Assembly (NCBI RefSeq): GCF_000378765.1
Contig: NZ_KB905343.1
Location: 339,530-403,529, forward strand
Length of the DNA stretch: 64,000 bases
Origin: Psychroflexus tropicus DSM 15496
GTDB lineage: Bacteria > Bacteroidota > Bacteroidia > Flavobacteriales > Flavobacteriaceae
Direction of reading: 5' to 3'
Made by a program: the position numbers and the translations under genes. Below, piece by piece: positions 45,710 through 55,409 of this stretch. The notes beneath the pieces were generated by a model. It was given only the letters and a program-made list of their open reading frames with translations, was not told the origin of the DNA and did not search any database. Positions within the stretch are counted from its first letter, which is position 1. Every line of letters starts with the position of its first letter.

Positions 45710-46762
45710 ATGTTTTTACTTTTTGCTTATTTGTTTTTGGCTCTTTTTGTTTCTTTTTTATGCTCAATCATGGAGTCTGTTTTATTATCTGCTAATCGTT
45801 CTTTTCTAATCGTTAAAGCAGAAGGGGGAGAGCTTTGGGCCAAATCTTTTTTGAATTATAAAAAGGAAATTGATAAGCCGCTCTCTGCTATTTTATCCTT
45901 GAATACTGTGGCGCACACTATTGGAGCCGCCGGGGTTGGGGCACAAGCGGTAAAGGTTTTTGGAGAGGCTTATTTTGGAGTAGTATCTGCGGTATTGACA
46001 ATCTTGATCTTGGTGGTGACAGAAATTATCCCTAAAACTTTAGGAGCTAGATATTGGAAGAGTTTTGCGAAAGGCTCTTATTACATTTTAAGAGGCATGA
46101 TTGTGATTACCTATCCTTTGGTAGTTTTATCATCTGTGATTACCAAGATGCTTTCGAGTAATAAAAATGAAAAAACAACTAGTAGAGAAGAAATTGCTGC
46201 TTTAGCCAGTATTGCTAATAAAGAAGGCTTGTTTACGGAAAAGGAAAATAAAATCATTCAAAATATATTGCATCTTAAGAATATTGAAGTCGAACACATT
46301 ATGACACCTAGGGTGGTGGTTGAAGTGGAAGATGAAGACACGACTTTAAAAAATTTCCTAAAAACAAAAACAGATAATGTGTTTTCCAGAATTCCAGTAT
46401 ATTCTGGTAATGAAGATAATTTTACAGGCTACGTTTTCCGTCAGCAACTCTTAGAAAAACTAGCGGATGATCAGCATCATCTTAAGCTCAAAGAACTGAG
46501 GCGAGAAATCATTGTAGTGTCTGGAGAAGAACCTTTGTTTAGCCTGTGGGAAACCTTATTACAAAAGCGTGAGCATATCGCTTTGGTGGTTGGAGAGTAT
46601 GGAGGATTAGATGGTATTGTTACCATGGAAGATATCATCGAAACTATATTAGGTTTAGAAATTATGGATGAAAAAGACTTTGCTACAGACATGCAGAAGT
46701 ATGCGAAAGATCTCTGGAATAAGAAAAAGAAATATTTAGACGGCTCAAAAACTAAAGAATAA
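45710..46762 (+). CDS. CNNM/CorC-type transporter with CBS domains
   Basis: A 350-aa membrane protein. The DUF21 (CNNM) domain covers the first ~170 residues with SIMESVLLSANRSFL, SLNTVAHTIGAAGVGAQAV and VTEIIPKTLGARYW; a CBS pair follows from ~200 (VEHIMTPRVVVEVE, RIPVYSG, HIALVVGEYGGLDGIVTMEDIIE). The C-terminal CorC-HlyC transporter-associated domain usually present is missing. Linked to magnesium or cobalt efflux; often labelled hemolysin. The frame extends to 45677, but the ATG at 45710 begins the first helix (MFLLFAYLFLALF). Confidence 0.92.
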   Translation: MFLLFAYLFLALFVSFLCSIMESVLLSANRSFLIVKAEGGELWAKSFLNYKKEIDKPLSAILSLNTVAHTIGAAGVGAQAVKVFGEAYFGVVSAVLTILILVVTEIIPKTLGARYWKSFAKGSYYILRGMIVITYPLVVLSSVITKMLSSNKNEKTTSREEIAALASIANKEGLFTEKENKIIQNILHLKNIEVEHIMTPRVVVEVEDEDTTLKNFLKTKTDNVFSRIPVYSGNEDNFTGYVFRQQLLEKLADDQHHLKLKELRREIIVVSGEEPLFSLWETLLQKREHIALVVGEYGGLDGIVTMEDIIETILGLEIMDEKDFATDMQKYAKDLWNKKKKYLDGSKTKE

Positions 46763-46784
46763 GCTGTATCTGTTAACAACCGAA

Positions 46785-48269
46785 CTACTCATAAGATTTA
46801 ATGGCCTCTGTAGCTTCAATAATATTATAGTTTTCCCAGTAACTTGGGTTATAGGTACTCAGCTCATCGATCAAAATATAATCCTCTACAGAGAGGGAAG
46901 AAGCCAGATCTAATGTTGTATTTTCCATTTCTATACCTACAAGTTCAGTGGTTTCTATAAGATCATATTCCAGTTCAAATTCCAATTTGAGTTTTTTCCT
47001 ATCGCTTCTTGTGGGATTGTTCTCTTTAAACATTAAGCTTCGATTGATATAAGCGTAATTTCCATCTGTACTCTTCACATATTTTGGGAAATAACGGTTA
47101 TCCTCGGTTTTGGAGAACACATAGAAACCACTGTCTAGAAAGGTGTTCACTTTAATACCTAAGACGAATTTTAAATTGACATTCATAGCTTTTTTACCCT
47201 TATCAAGATCAAACTTATAACTTACCATACCAAAATCCTGAGTATTGATAAATAAATCACCTACGTATTTTCCTTTCCTACGTTCTGGCGAAAATTTCAA
47301 GTGATAACAAGGCTGGCCGTAGGCTTTCGTAACGCCTACAAGTTGGTAATCATAGTACTTTGGCGTCATGATAAAGTCATGATTGAAATTGGTCGCGTAG
47401 CGTTTATAGGATTTTCCGCGATAGCTAGATTTATTTTTGAGTGTATCTGGTACATTTTGCTGCTTCTGATCATTCTCCATGTCTTCAATTAACTCAGATA
47501 GAGAAATGTCTTTTCCAAGTGGAATAATTCCAGTTCTTACTTTGAATGAATGTGGAGATTTTAGTGTGCTCATAAGCTCATAGAAAACCTGCTCCTGAAT
47601 TTCATCGGTATTGAAGGTTTTATCTCGATTGATAAGATTAAGCGCTTTTTTATGATCGGTAATAAGAGTGTCTTCAAAAACTAAAATATCTGATAAGCGC
47701 TCCTGGTAAAAAATTGAAGGGGAAGAGGTGATTTTACTGCCAAGATCCTGCATTGCTGTATTCATCCGTTTTCGCTCTCCCTTAGACATAAAAGAAGCTT
47801 TTTCCACATCAACATCAAATATTTTGGCCTGGTAATGATCATTATAACGGCTAAAGAGTTGAATTTTAGAATTATTGATGTCGTGATTTTGTTTACGATT
47901 AGTTCTAAAACGCTCAAGTATGTCTTCTGCAGTGAGCTCTCTGTCGAATAAAAGGACTTCATCAAGCTCATAAGTTGAAGGGCTGAGGACAACGCTTTGA
48001 TCGTTTTCAAATTCAGATAAGGGGATTTCAAGACTTTCGAAGCCCATAGAAGAAAATATAAGAACTTTTTCCTCATCGGTTCGTCTTGGTTTTAAAATAA
48101 AATACCCTTCTTCATTAGAAATTACACCATAATTAGACCCCAACTGTACAGTTACAAATGGAATTCCTTCTTGAGTTTCAGCTTCTATAATTCGGCCATT
48201 TATGGTTTGGGCAGTAGTGTTGTAAAAAAAACATAAGAGTAAAGCACTGAAGATGTAATGAAATTTCAT
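46785..48269 (-). CDS. Secreted protein with carboxypeptidase-like regulatory domain
   Basis: A 494-aa exported protein (signal YIFSALLLCFFYNTTAQ). The N-terminal CarboxypepD_reg-like domain (INGRIIEAETQEGIPFVTVQLGSNYGVISNEEGYF, then VLIFSSMGFESLEIPL) resembles the one in front of SusC proteins, but no plug or barrel follows; the rest is a mixed alpha/beta region of unknown function. It is divergent from the SusC gene by 290 bases and converges with the CNNM gene. Confidence 0.85.
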   Translation of the reverse strand: MKFHYIFSALLLCFFYNTTAQTINGRIIEAETQEGIPFVTVQLGSNYGVISNEEGYFILKPRRTDEEKVLIFSSMGFESLEIPLSEFENDQSVVLSPSTYELDEVLLFDRELTAEDILERFRTNRKQNHDINNSKIQLFSRYNDHYQAKIFDVDVEKASFMSKGERKRMNTAMQDLGSKITSSPSIFYQERLSDILVFEDTLITDHKKALNLINRDKTFNTDEIQEQVFYELMSTLKSPHSFKVRTGIIPLGKDISLSELIEDMENDQKQQNVPDTLKNKSSYRGKSYKRYATNFNHDFIMTPKYYDYQLVGVTKAYGQPCYHLKFSPERRKGKYVGDLFINTQDFGMVSYKFDLDKGKKAMNVNLKFVLGIKVNTFLDSGFYVFSKTEDNRYFPKYVKSTDGNYAYINRSLMFKENNPTRSDRKKLKLEFELEYDLIETTELVGIEMENTTLDLASSLSVEDYILIDELSTYNPSYWENYNIIEATEAIKSYE

Positions 48270-48561
48270 AATGTGGATTTTTAATTAAGACGCATAAATG
48301 ATTGATTTGTTACAAGTTAAAGATCGAACATCTTTGTCATATAGAGTCGATCCAGTTTGGTTAGAACAGCCTTATTTTAACATTTGTCTAATGATGATAC
48401 CTTGGGATTATATTTATTTTAGGAAAATGAATAAATGCATTGAGTACGGTAATTCTATTTCAATAAATTGATAATAAGCTAGTTAATGGTTGTGATTAAG
48501 ATCAGTTGTCTGTTTTAAAATATGATACTTCAACTCATGAGTCAATACAATTTTTTAACAC

Positions 48562-51500
48562 ATGAACTCGACTTCCTTTTCAATTCCACCAATAGCTTTA
48601 AAAATAGCTATTGGCTTTCTATTCGCACTATTCACATCTAGCAGTTTTGCTCAAACCTCAGGGGTCAGTACTACTCAAAATCAGACTGCACTTCCAGATT
48701 CGGCTTTTCCATTGACTATAAAAGGAAAAGTCACCGACAAAATATCTGGAGAACCTCTACTTGGTGTTTCTATTATTGCTGAGGGTACTTCCAGGGGAGC
48801 TACGACCAATTATGAAGGTGAGTTTGAATTATATTTAGAAGACCCAGTAACCAAGCTGTTATTTAGATACCTAGGGTATAAACAAGAAGAAGTTACAATA
48901 ACAAGCGATGCTTACCTTGAGATTGAGCTTACCAGTGATATCAATGCTTTAGATGCAGTAGTAGTTACAGCCCTCAATATTAAAAAATCTGAAGAGCGAA
49001 TTGGTTATGCCACTCAAAAGGTAGATGGAGAGGCCTTAGTGAAAACTCAGGAACCCAATGTAGTGTCCAATTTAACGGGTAAAATTGCAGGTTTAACTGT
49101 TTTCAATTCTACCGACTTTTTTGCTAACCCAGGTTTCAGTCTTCGTGGAGAACGCCCTTTGATCGTGATTGATGGGGTGCCCAATACCTCAACCAATTTA
49201 TGGGAGCTGAATGGAAACGATATCGAATCTATCAACGTTTTAAAAGGAGCTCCCGCATCGGCTCTTTACGGTTCTATTGGTAGAAATGGAGCCATCATGA
49301 TCACCACCAAGAGAGGAGCAACCGATGGAGGTCTGCAAGTAGAAATTTCGTCTAATACAATGTTTCAAACTGATTTTTTACGGGTGCCAGAAACGCAAAG
49401 CCAATATGGGTCGGGTAGAAATGGTATCTACAATTATACTGACGGCACTGGAGGAGGGCAGGAAGGTTCAGGTTTTTCCTGGGGGCCTCGACTCAATCAG
49501 CCAGATCCAACTACACCGAGTGGTTTTGTGGAATTAGTCCAATATAACAGTCCCATAGATCCAACAACTGGAGAGCGAATTCCGCTTCCCTGGATATCCC
49601 GGGGTGAAGATAATCTGGATAATTTTTTTAGAACAGGAGTGATCAATAATACCTCAGTGTCAGTTACCGCAGGAAATTCAGAGCGAAATGTAAGAGTGTC
49701 CATAGGTAATCGCTATCAGCGTGGGATTGTTCCTAATACTCAGCTTAATAATTCTAATTTTAGTGTTTCAGGACGATTTAAACACAATAAACTCACCGTT
49801 GATGCTTCATTAAATTATAACAAACAACAAACCGACAATATTCCTGAAGTGGCCTTCAGCTCACAAAGTTTTATTTACAACTTAGCCCTGTGGATGGGAG
49901 CCAACGTAGACGTCAATGACCTTAGAGATTACTGGGAGCCAGGGCAGGTAGGTTTTCAACAAAGGCACTACAGTACCAGTTTTTATAATAATCCGCATTT
50001 TGTAGCCAACGAATTCAATAGAGGTTATTACAGAGATGTGACTTACGGTCAGGTATTTTTAACTTATGATCTAACAGACGATTTAACTGTTAACATGAGA
50101 AATGGATTCAATTTTTTCTCACTCGACCGAACCACTAAGCAACCTATAAGTTTTGTTAGAGACTTCAACGTAAGTGATGGTAACTTTTCACAATCTTATA
50201 ACTCTAGCTTTGATTTCAATACCGATGTATTTTTAAATTATACTAAAGTGATATCCGAGGATTTTAATATTCGGTCAACTGTAGGCCTTTCGAATTTATA
50301 CCGAAGTAATTCTGCTTCTTCCGTCAGTACTAATGGATTAAATGTGCCTAATTTCTATAATATTGCCAATTCCAGAAATGCAGTGCAGGGAAGTAATTTC
50401 GAATCAGAATCTCGGATCAGTTCAGCGTACGCTACTTTGGATTTAAGTTTTTTTAATTCTATTTATATTGGATTTACAGGTAGGAATGACTGGGTGACTA
50501 CTCTGCCTCAAGAAAACAACTCCTTCTTTTATCCATCGGTTTCCTTGAGTTACGTAGCAAGCAAGATGTTTGATTTGCCTGAAGTGATTTCTAATCTTAG
50601 GTTAAGAGGAAGTTGGGCTGAGGTGTCTAATGCAGATTTTGGAGGGACTTATTCTCATATCACTTCCTATAATAGCGCGATCAACTGGCAGAATAATGCC
50701 TCTTTAACTTTTCCAGGGAATTTGATTAGTCCAGAATTGAATCCAGAAACCTCTTCTGCTTTTGAAGGTGGACTGGTGGTTGGCTTTTTTGAAAACAGAC
50801 TGAGTTTTGATGCGAATTTAGTTTACGTTAGAAACTTCAACAATCTCACTAATGTGCCTATATCTTTAGCTTCAGGATTTTCTTCTCGGCTGATTAATGC
50901 GAATGAATTTGAGAAGAAAGGCTTTGAACTCGTTACCAGAGCAAGCCCGATCAAAAATAAAACCTTCACCTGGGATATGACCTTTAACCTGAGTCAGTAT
51001 AGAACTTACATCAGCGAAATAAGCGAAGCAGAAAATATCGGACAATTACGAGAAGGAGATCGAGTAGATAAACTGTTTACCACCGTCTGGCAGGAAACTC
51101 CAGATGGACGCCCAATTATTGGAAATAATGGTATCAACGTTAGAGATCCTTTCAACAGGCATATTGGCTACAGGGATCCGGATTGGGTCTACGGGTTTTT
51201 AAACAATTTTAAATACAAAAATTTCAATCTGTTTGTCGGTTTGGACGGAAGGCTAGGAGGTAAGGCTCAAAGCAGAACCATAAGAAACATGTGGTGGTCT
51301 GGAGTGCATCCTGGCTCCATCAACAGGTTTAGAGCAGCTGCTGCAAGGGGAGTCAGCAATTACATTGCAGACGGTGTCGTTGTCGTTGGTGGAGAGGTGC
51401 AATACGACACTGAAGGCAATATCATAAGCGATACCAGGCAATACGCCCCAAACGAACAAGTCGTGAATTACGAAGACTATATGACCACCTACCATTCCAG

Positions 51501-51744
51501 AGCTTATGGAAATCACTTTTATGATCTAAGCTTTTTAAAATTGAGAGAGATAAGCCTGAGCTATAATTTTCCTGCTCAACTTTTGGAAAATTCATTCCTA
51601 GAATCGGCAACGGTTTCACTTATAGGAAGAAATTTAGCCATATGGTCCAAAGTGGATTTTATAGATCCGGATTCTGGAAATGACACTAACCTACAAACCC
51701 CTTCCATGAGGAATTTTGGGGTTCACTTTAATCTAAAGTTTTAA
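48562..51744 (+). CDS. SusC/RagA TonB-linked outer-membrane transporter
   Basis: A 1060-aa transporter for uptake of large substrates with its SusD partner. Order: signal peptide (IGFLFALFTSSSFAQ), carboxypeptidase-like domain (IKGKVTDKISGEPLLGVSII, GATTNYEGEFELYL), TonB-box-like DAVVVTAL, plug domain with NVVSNLTGKIAGLTVF, GFSLRGERPLIVIDGVP and SINVLKGAPASALYGSIG, then a long barrel with a terminal Phe (HFNLKF). It starts a SusC-SusD-lipoprotein operon. Substrate unknown: no glycoside hydrolase, peptidase or sugar regulator lies beside it. Confidence 0.96.
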   Translation: MNSTSFSIPPIALKIAIGFLFALFTSSSFAQTSGVSTTQNQTALPDSAFPLTIKGKVTDKISGEPLLGVSIIAEGTSRGATTNYEGEFELYLEDPVTKLLFRYLGYKQEEVTITSDAYLEIELTSDINALDAVVVTALNIKKSEERIGYATQKVDGEALVKTQEPNVVSNLTGKIAGLTVFNSTDFFANPGFSLRGERPLIVIDGVPNTSTNLWELNGNDIESINVLKGAPASALYGSIGRNGAIMITTKRGATDGGLQVEISSNTMFQTDFLRVPETQSQYGSGRNGIYNYTDGTGGGQEGSGFSWGPRLNQPDPTTPSGFVELVQYNSPIDPTTGERIPLPWISRGEDNLDNFFRTGVINNTSVSVTAGNSERNVRVSIGNRYQRGIVPNTQLNNSNFSVSGRFKHNKLTVDASLNYNKQQTDNIPEVAFSSQSFIYNLALWMGANVDVNDLRDYWEPGQVGFQQRHYSTSFYNNPHFVANEFNRGYYRDVTYGQVFLTYDLTDDLTVNMRNGFNFFSLDRTTKQPISFVRDFNVSDGNFSQSYNSSFDFNTDVFLNYTKVISEDFNIRSTVGLSNLYRSNSASSVSTNGLNVPNFYNIANSRNAVQGSNFESESRISSAYATLDLSFFNSIYIGFTGRNDWVTTLPQENNSFFYPSVSLSYVASKMFDLPEVISNLRLRGSWAEVSNADFGGTYSHITSYNSAINWQNNASLTFPGNLISPELNPETSSAFEGGLVVGFFENRLSFDANLVYVRNFNNLTNVPISLASGFSSRLINANEFEKKGFELVTRASPIKNKTFTWDMTFNLSQYRTYISEISEAENIGQLREGDRVDKLFTTVWQETPDGRPIIGNNGINVRDPFNRHIGYRDPDWVYGFLNNFKYKNFNLFVGLDGRLGGKAQSRTIRNMWWSGVHPGSINRFRAAAARGVSNYIADGVVVVGGEVQYDTEGNIISDTRQYAPNEQVVNYEDYMTTYHSRAYGNHFYDLSFLKLREISLSYNFPAQLLENSFLESATVSLIGRNLAIWSKVDFIDPDSGNDTNLQTPSMRNFGVHFNLKF

Positions 51745-51760
51745 TTTGAAAACGACACTT

Positions 51761-53221
51761 ATGAAATTGAATATAAAAATACTAATGATAAGCCTATTGC
51801 TGATTGTTCTTTCGGGCTGTCAGGATTTTGAAGAATTTCAAAATGACCCCAATAGTACCACTCAGGCCAATCCCGGCTTGTTATTGACGAATATTGAAAT
51901 CAGTTCGCTTAATTCCATAGACTTAAACGCTTCTATGGCCGTTAGACATTTGGTAAACGTGAATCTGGTGGAAGATTCCCAATACTATGGTTGGGATAGA
52001 GCCAGTTTTGGGTTTTATAACACCTTACGCCAGGTCAAAAAAATGGAAGAGGAGGCTGAAAACTTTCAGAATTCTAATTTTACAGCCTTATCTCAGTTTT
52101 TTAAAGCCTTTCTTTTCGAGCAGATCACCAGGCAGTTTGGAGATATTCCTTTATCGGATGCTTTAAATGCTGAAAACGAAGTATATCAGCCAGAATACGA
52201 TACCCAGGAGCAGGTCTACTTGGCCATTTTTGATTTATTAGAAAATGCTAATGCCCTTTTAGATGTGAATGGCCCTGCCATTAATGGGGATGTAGTTTTT
52301 AATGGAGACTTACTCAAGTGGAAAAAGTTGATCAACAGTTTTCATTTGAGAGTTTTAATGAGTTTGTCCAGACGTGAAGCAGATCCCAATTTGAACCTGC
52401 CTTCTCGATTCAACGCTATTTTTAGCAATCCATCAGATTATCCTTTAATGGAGTCTACAGACGATAATTCTACCTACACCTATTCAGAAGAAACAGGAAA
52501 TGTTTACCCGTTTTGGAGGAATGCATCTATAACCACCTCTTATGTTTTGGAAGAAAGTTTTGTGGAGCGTTTAAAATCCTTCAACGATCCGAGGTTATTT
52601 GAAATGGCTGCACCAGATCCTAACTCCGCAAATGATTCACCCTTAACGTTTGATAGTTTTTCTGGATTATTAGGCAGTGCCCCGCTTAATGAAAATGTAG
52701 CCCGATTGAGCAACGGTGAAGGCTCTCCTCTCAACCAGCGTTATGTCGATGATGCGGAAGCTGAACCCAACCTTTCCCTTGGATATGCAGAGTTAAACTT
52801 CTTGTTAGCCGAAGCAGCCTATCGCAACTGGATTTCTGCAGATGCTGCAGGCTTTTACCAGGAGGGTATTAGAGCATCTATGAATTTCTATTCTATCTCC
52901 GATGAAGAGGTGGATACGTATTTAAATCAGCAGCAATTGATTTACCAATCCTCAACGGGACTCGAACAAATAATGACCCAAAAACATATAGCGATGTTTT
53001 TAAACTCTGGCTGGGAACCGTTTTACGATAACAGAAGGACAGGCTTGCCCGTTTTTAATATAGATGGAGGCGGAGTCATCAACGATGAAGGAGTACCGAA
53101 ACGCTGGCTTTATCCATTTTCGGAAATCAATCAGAATGAAGAAAATTTGGGAGAAGCCATTCAGCGACAATTCCCTCAGGGGGATAATGTGAATGCCGAA
53201 ATGTGGTCTATACAAGAATAG
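51761..53221 (+). CDS. SusD/RagB family surface lipoprotein
   Basis: A 486-aa lipoprotein (lipobox LIVLSGC) that caps the SusC barrel and captures substrate. Visible traits: early DFEEFQNDPNSTTQANPGLLLTN, a helical TPR-like scaffold, GDLLKWKKLINSFHLRVLMSLS, and C-terminal YAELNFLLAEAAYRNW and KHIAMFLNSGWEPFYDNRRTGLP. It is of the SusD-like_2 type. The frame opens at a TTG at 51746, but the ATG at 51761 gives a normal signal peptide and starts 16 bases after SusC. Confidence 0.94.
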   Translation: MKLNIKILMISLLLIVLSGCQDFEEFQNDPNSTTQANPGLLLTNIEISSLNSIDLNASMAVRHLVNVNLVEDSQYYGWDRASFGFYNTLRQVKKMEEEAENFQNSNFTALSQFFKAFLFEQITRQFGDIPLSDALNAENEVYQPEYDTQEQVYLAIFDLLENANALLDVNGPAINGDVVFNGDLLKWKKLINSFHLRVLMSLSRREADPNLNLPSRFNAIFSNPSDYPLMESTDDNSTYTYSEETGNVYPFWRNASITTSYVLEESFVERLKSFNDPRLFEMAAPDPNSANDSPLTFDSFSGLLGSAPLNENVARLSNGEGSPLNQRYVDDAEAEPNLSLGYAELNFLLAEAAYRNWISADAAGFYQEGIRASMNFYSISDEEVDTYLNQQQLIYQSSTGLEQIMTQKHIAMFLNSGWEPFYDNRRTGLPVFNIDGGGVINDEGVPKRWLYPFSEINQNEENLGEAIQRQFPQGDNVNAEMWSIQE

Positions 53222-53225
53222 GGTT

Positions 53226-54257
53226 ATGAAGCAATTTAAAATTAATGGTATGCAAGGCTTTAAATTTATAATAGGAATAATGCTGATTGGGATGTTAGGC
53301 TTATCCTCCTGTACAGACGACGATGATCTAGCCATCGTTAGTTTTACTCAATCAGAACTGGAAGTAGTGACGGATACACTCACGACCAGCAGAATTGAAA
53401 TTGAATTATCTTCTCCTGCTCCACAAAATTCTAATGTAATCGTCATAGCTCCAGGAAACAGTTATGCTAATGCATACACAACAGTTCCAGGTCTAGATAG
53501 GGGTGAAATTCTAATCACTGTTGAAGCCGGAAGTATGACAGCACATTTTGATTTTGTACCCTTAGAGTCAGGAATTGGTTTTGACGATTTCCAGCAAAAC
53601 TTTGAGATTATCGCTACTGGGCCTGGCTTGGCAACCAATACGTTTGAAGGTAGGTTTTTGAATTTTAACCTTATCAATGAACGCGTGCAGGAAGATGATC
53701 TTCCTTTTGTTGAAAACTTTAATGTTTGTGGTCCAAACGGTAGTTTTGAATTGCCTCCAGAGGATTGGACATTGATTGATGTGGCTCAAAATTCTTTTGG
53801 CACAGGAGGTTATTTCTGTTACACTGGCCAGGGAGTGACAGGAGTAGGTACCAATCCATTTACACCCGACGGCGAACAAACACAGGGTGACGATTATTCT
53901 GAAGCCTGGCTCATCTCTCCAAGCATAAGTCTGGGCGGTGCAGAAAGTCCAAGCTTAAGCTTCGATTTTGATAGACGATTTGATGCTCCCATAGATGATA
54001 ATACATTGGCTTACGGACTTCAAATCTCCACAGACTTTGATGGTTCAAATTTTGAAACCGCAAACTGGGAAGTCTTTCAGCCGGCCGTAGAGGCCATGAC
54101 AGCCAATGATCCTGGTTTTGATAATATCGAGAATACAGGGCCTTTAGACTTAAGCGCTTACGAAGGTGAAGATATTAGTATTGCGTTTATCTTTCGAGCT
54201 GCAGATGCCTATTTTCAAGCAACCTCCATCAGGATAGCGAATGTTAGAGTAGAGTAG
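53226..54257 (+). CDS. SusCD-associated surface lipoprotein, DUF5017/choice-of-anchor-like
   Basis: A 343-aa lipoprotein (lipobox MLGLSSC). After a Calx-beta-like region (~35-150: LEVVTDTLTTSRIEIEL...) comes a jelly-roll part opening PFVENFNVCGPNGSFELP and containing EAWLISPSISLGGA, SLSFDFDRRFD and ISIAFIFRAAD, the layout of DUF5017/cleaved-adhesin ('choice-of-anchor') domains. Probably an extra substrate-binding protein of the SusCD system. It starts 4 bases after SusD. A second start (53250) is also possible. Confidence 0.85.
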   Translation: MKQFKINGMQGFKFIIGIMLIGMLGLSSCTDDDDLAIVSFTQSELEVVTDTLTTSRIEIELSSPAPQNSNVIVIAPGNSYANAYTTVPGLDRGEILITVEAGSMTAHFDFVPLESGIGFDDFQQNFEIIATGPGLATNTFEGRFLNFNLINERVQEDDLPFVENFNVCGPNGSFELPPEDWTLIDVAQNSFGTGGYFCYTGQGVTGVGTNPFTPDGEQTQGDDYSEAWLISPSISLGGAESPSLSFDFDRRFDAPIDDNTLAYGLQISTDFDGSNFETANWEVFQPAVEAMTANDPGFDNIENTGPLDLSAYEGEDISIAFIFRAADAYFQATSIRIANVRVE

Positions 54258-54273
54258 ATAGATCTTTAATTGA

Positions 54274-55194
54274 TTACCTAGTTTCGTTAATCCATCCAAA
54301 ATGATTCTGGCTAATCATATCTTTATTGGTTTCGATATAGCTTAGAAATGCTTTAGCCACTGGGGAAAGCTGTTTGGAAGATAACCAGACCATTTGCCAT
54401 TGCGTGGTTATGGGTAAGCCTTCCATGGGTATGATTTCCAAATCTTTAGTCATCAACTCATTTTTGATTCCAATTAAAGGCATAATGGAAAAGCCTAAGC
54501 CAGCGATAACGGCCTGTTTTACGGCTTCATTGGAAGTCAATTCAATTTTTTTAGAAGAGTTTACTTTTTTGGAAGAAATGAAATTTTCCATGGCTCTTCG
54601 TGTGGCTGAGCCGGGTTCCCTTAATATTAAAGGCAAATCGTTTAATTTTTTGATGGTAGACAAGTCGTAACCCGACGCTTTTGAGCCTATCAAAAACAAT
54701 TGATTTTTAATAAGGTCCACAGAATTGATTGATAGGTTTTCTGGAAGCACCGAAACTAGGGCAAAATCTGTTTCATTTTCTTCTAGACTCCTAATGACTT
54801 TAGTCTTGTTGGTAACAGAAATAGCCAGGTCTACAGCTTTGTATTTCTGCATAAACCCCGATAAAAAATAAGGCATCACATACTTACCTGTAGATGCGAT
54901 TGAGAATTTTAGTCGGCCCGTCAAAATACCTTTGTAAGCATCGGTTTTATAAGTGATGGATTCTACATCATTTAAAATCTTTTCTGCCGTTAATGCGATT
55001 TCTTTTCCAAAATCAGTGATATAGATCTTTCTGCCTATATGTTCAGTAAGCGGAATAGAAAACTGATCCTGAAAATTCTTCAATTGAATAGATACTGCCG
55101 GCTGGCTCAGATGTAATTCTTCAGAGGTTTTTGTTATACTCTGGTTCTGATAAATTTTATAAAATATCTTAAGCTGATGGAGTGTATAGTTCAT
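54274..55194 (-). CDS. LysR family transcriptional regulator (CbbR-like)
   Basis: A 306-aa regulator. The N-terminal winged helix is YTLHQLKIFYKIYQNQSITKTSEELHLSQPAVSIQLKNF; the effector domain includes FSIASTGKYVMPYFLSGF and AVKQAVIAGLGFSIMPL. Its similarity in layout to CbbR/CmpR, regulators of carbon-fixation or bicarbonate-transport genes, fits its position: it is divergent from dabB with 215 bases between, containing a 10-bp inverted repeat. Likely senses a carbon-status metabolite and controls dabBA; effector unknown. Confidence 0.92.
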   Translation of the reverse strand: MNYTLHQLKIFYKIYQNQSITKTSEELHLSQPAVSIQLKNFQDQFSIPLTEHIGRKIYITDFGKEIALTAEKILNDVESITYKTDAYKGILTGRLKFSIASTGKYVMPYFLSGFMQKYKAVDLAISVTNKTKVIRSLEENETDFALVSVLPENLSINSVDLIKNQLFLIGSKASGYDLSTIKKLNDLPLILREPGSATRRAMENFISSKKVNSSKKIELTSNEAVKQAVIAGLGFSIMPLIGIKNELMTKDLEIIPMEGLPITTQWQMVWLSSKQLSPVAKAFLSYIETNKDMISQNHFGWINETR

Positions 55195-55309
55195 AAATCA
55201 AAATAATGATAAATATAAAGTATATAAATAAATTATTATGTTTTAAAAATGTAATATTTGCGGCAGTTTTAAAGTAGGTAGAGACCGAGTTTCCATTAGT
55301 GAATTCGGA

Positions 55310-55334
55310 AAAATAATCAGGAGATGATTATTTT
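55310..55334. promoter_or_regulatory. Inverted repeat between lysR and dabB
   Basis: Perfect 10-bp arms AAAATAATCA and TGATTATTTT with a 5-base spacer, about 76 bases before dabB. It is a candidate LysR binding site or a leader hairpin. Confidence 0.5.
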
Positions 55335-55409
55335 AATATCTACGATAAAAAGTTATAAATTTAAAGTTTTAGATCAGAACATTAATTATTCAAAAGCAGT
55401 TAAGAGCTT

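Noticed and set aside
45547..45795. Plus-strand open frame of 82 codons upstream of and overlapping the CNNM gene
   Set aside because: It overlaps the start of a clear gene in another frame and its C-terminal half is a shadow of the first membrane helix.
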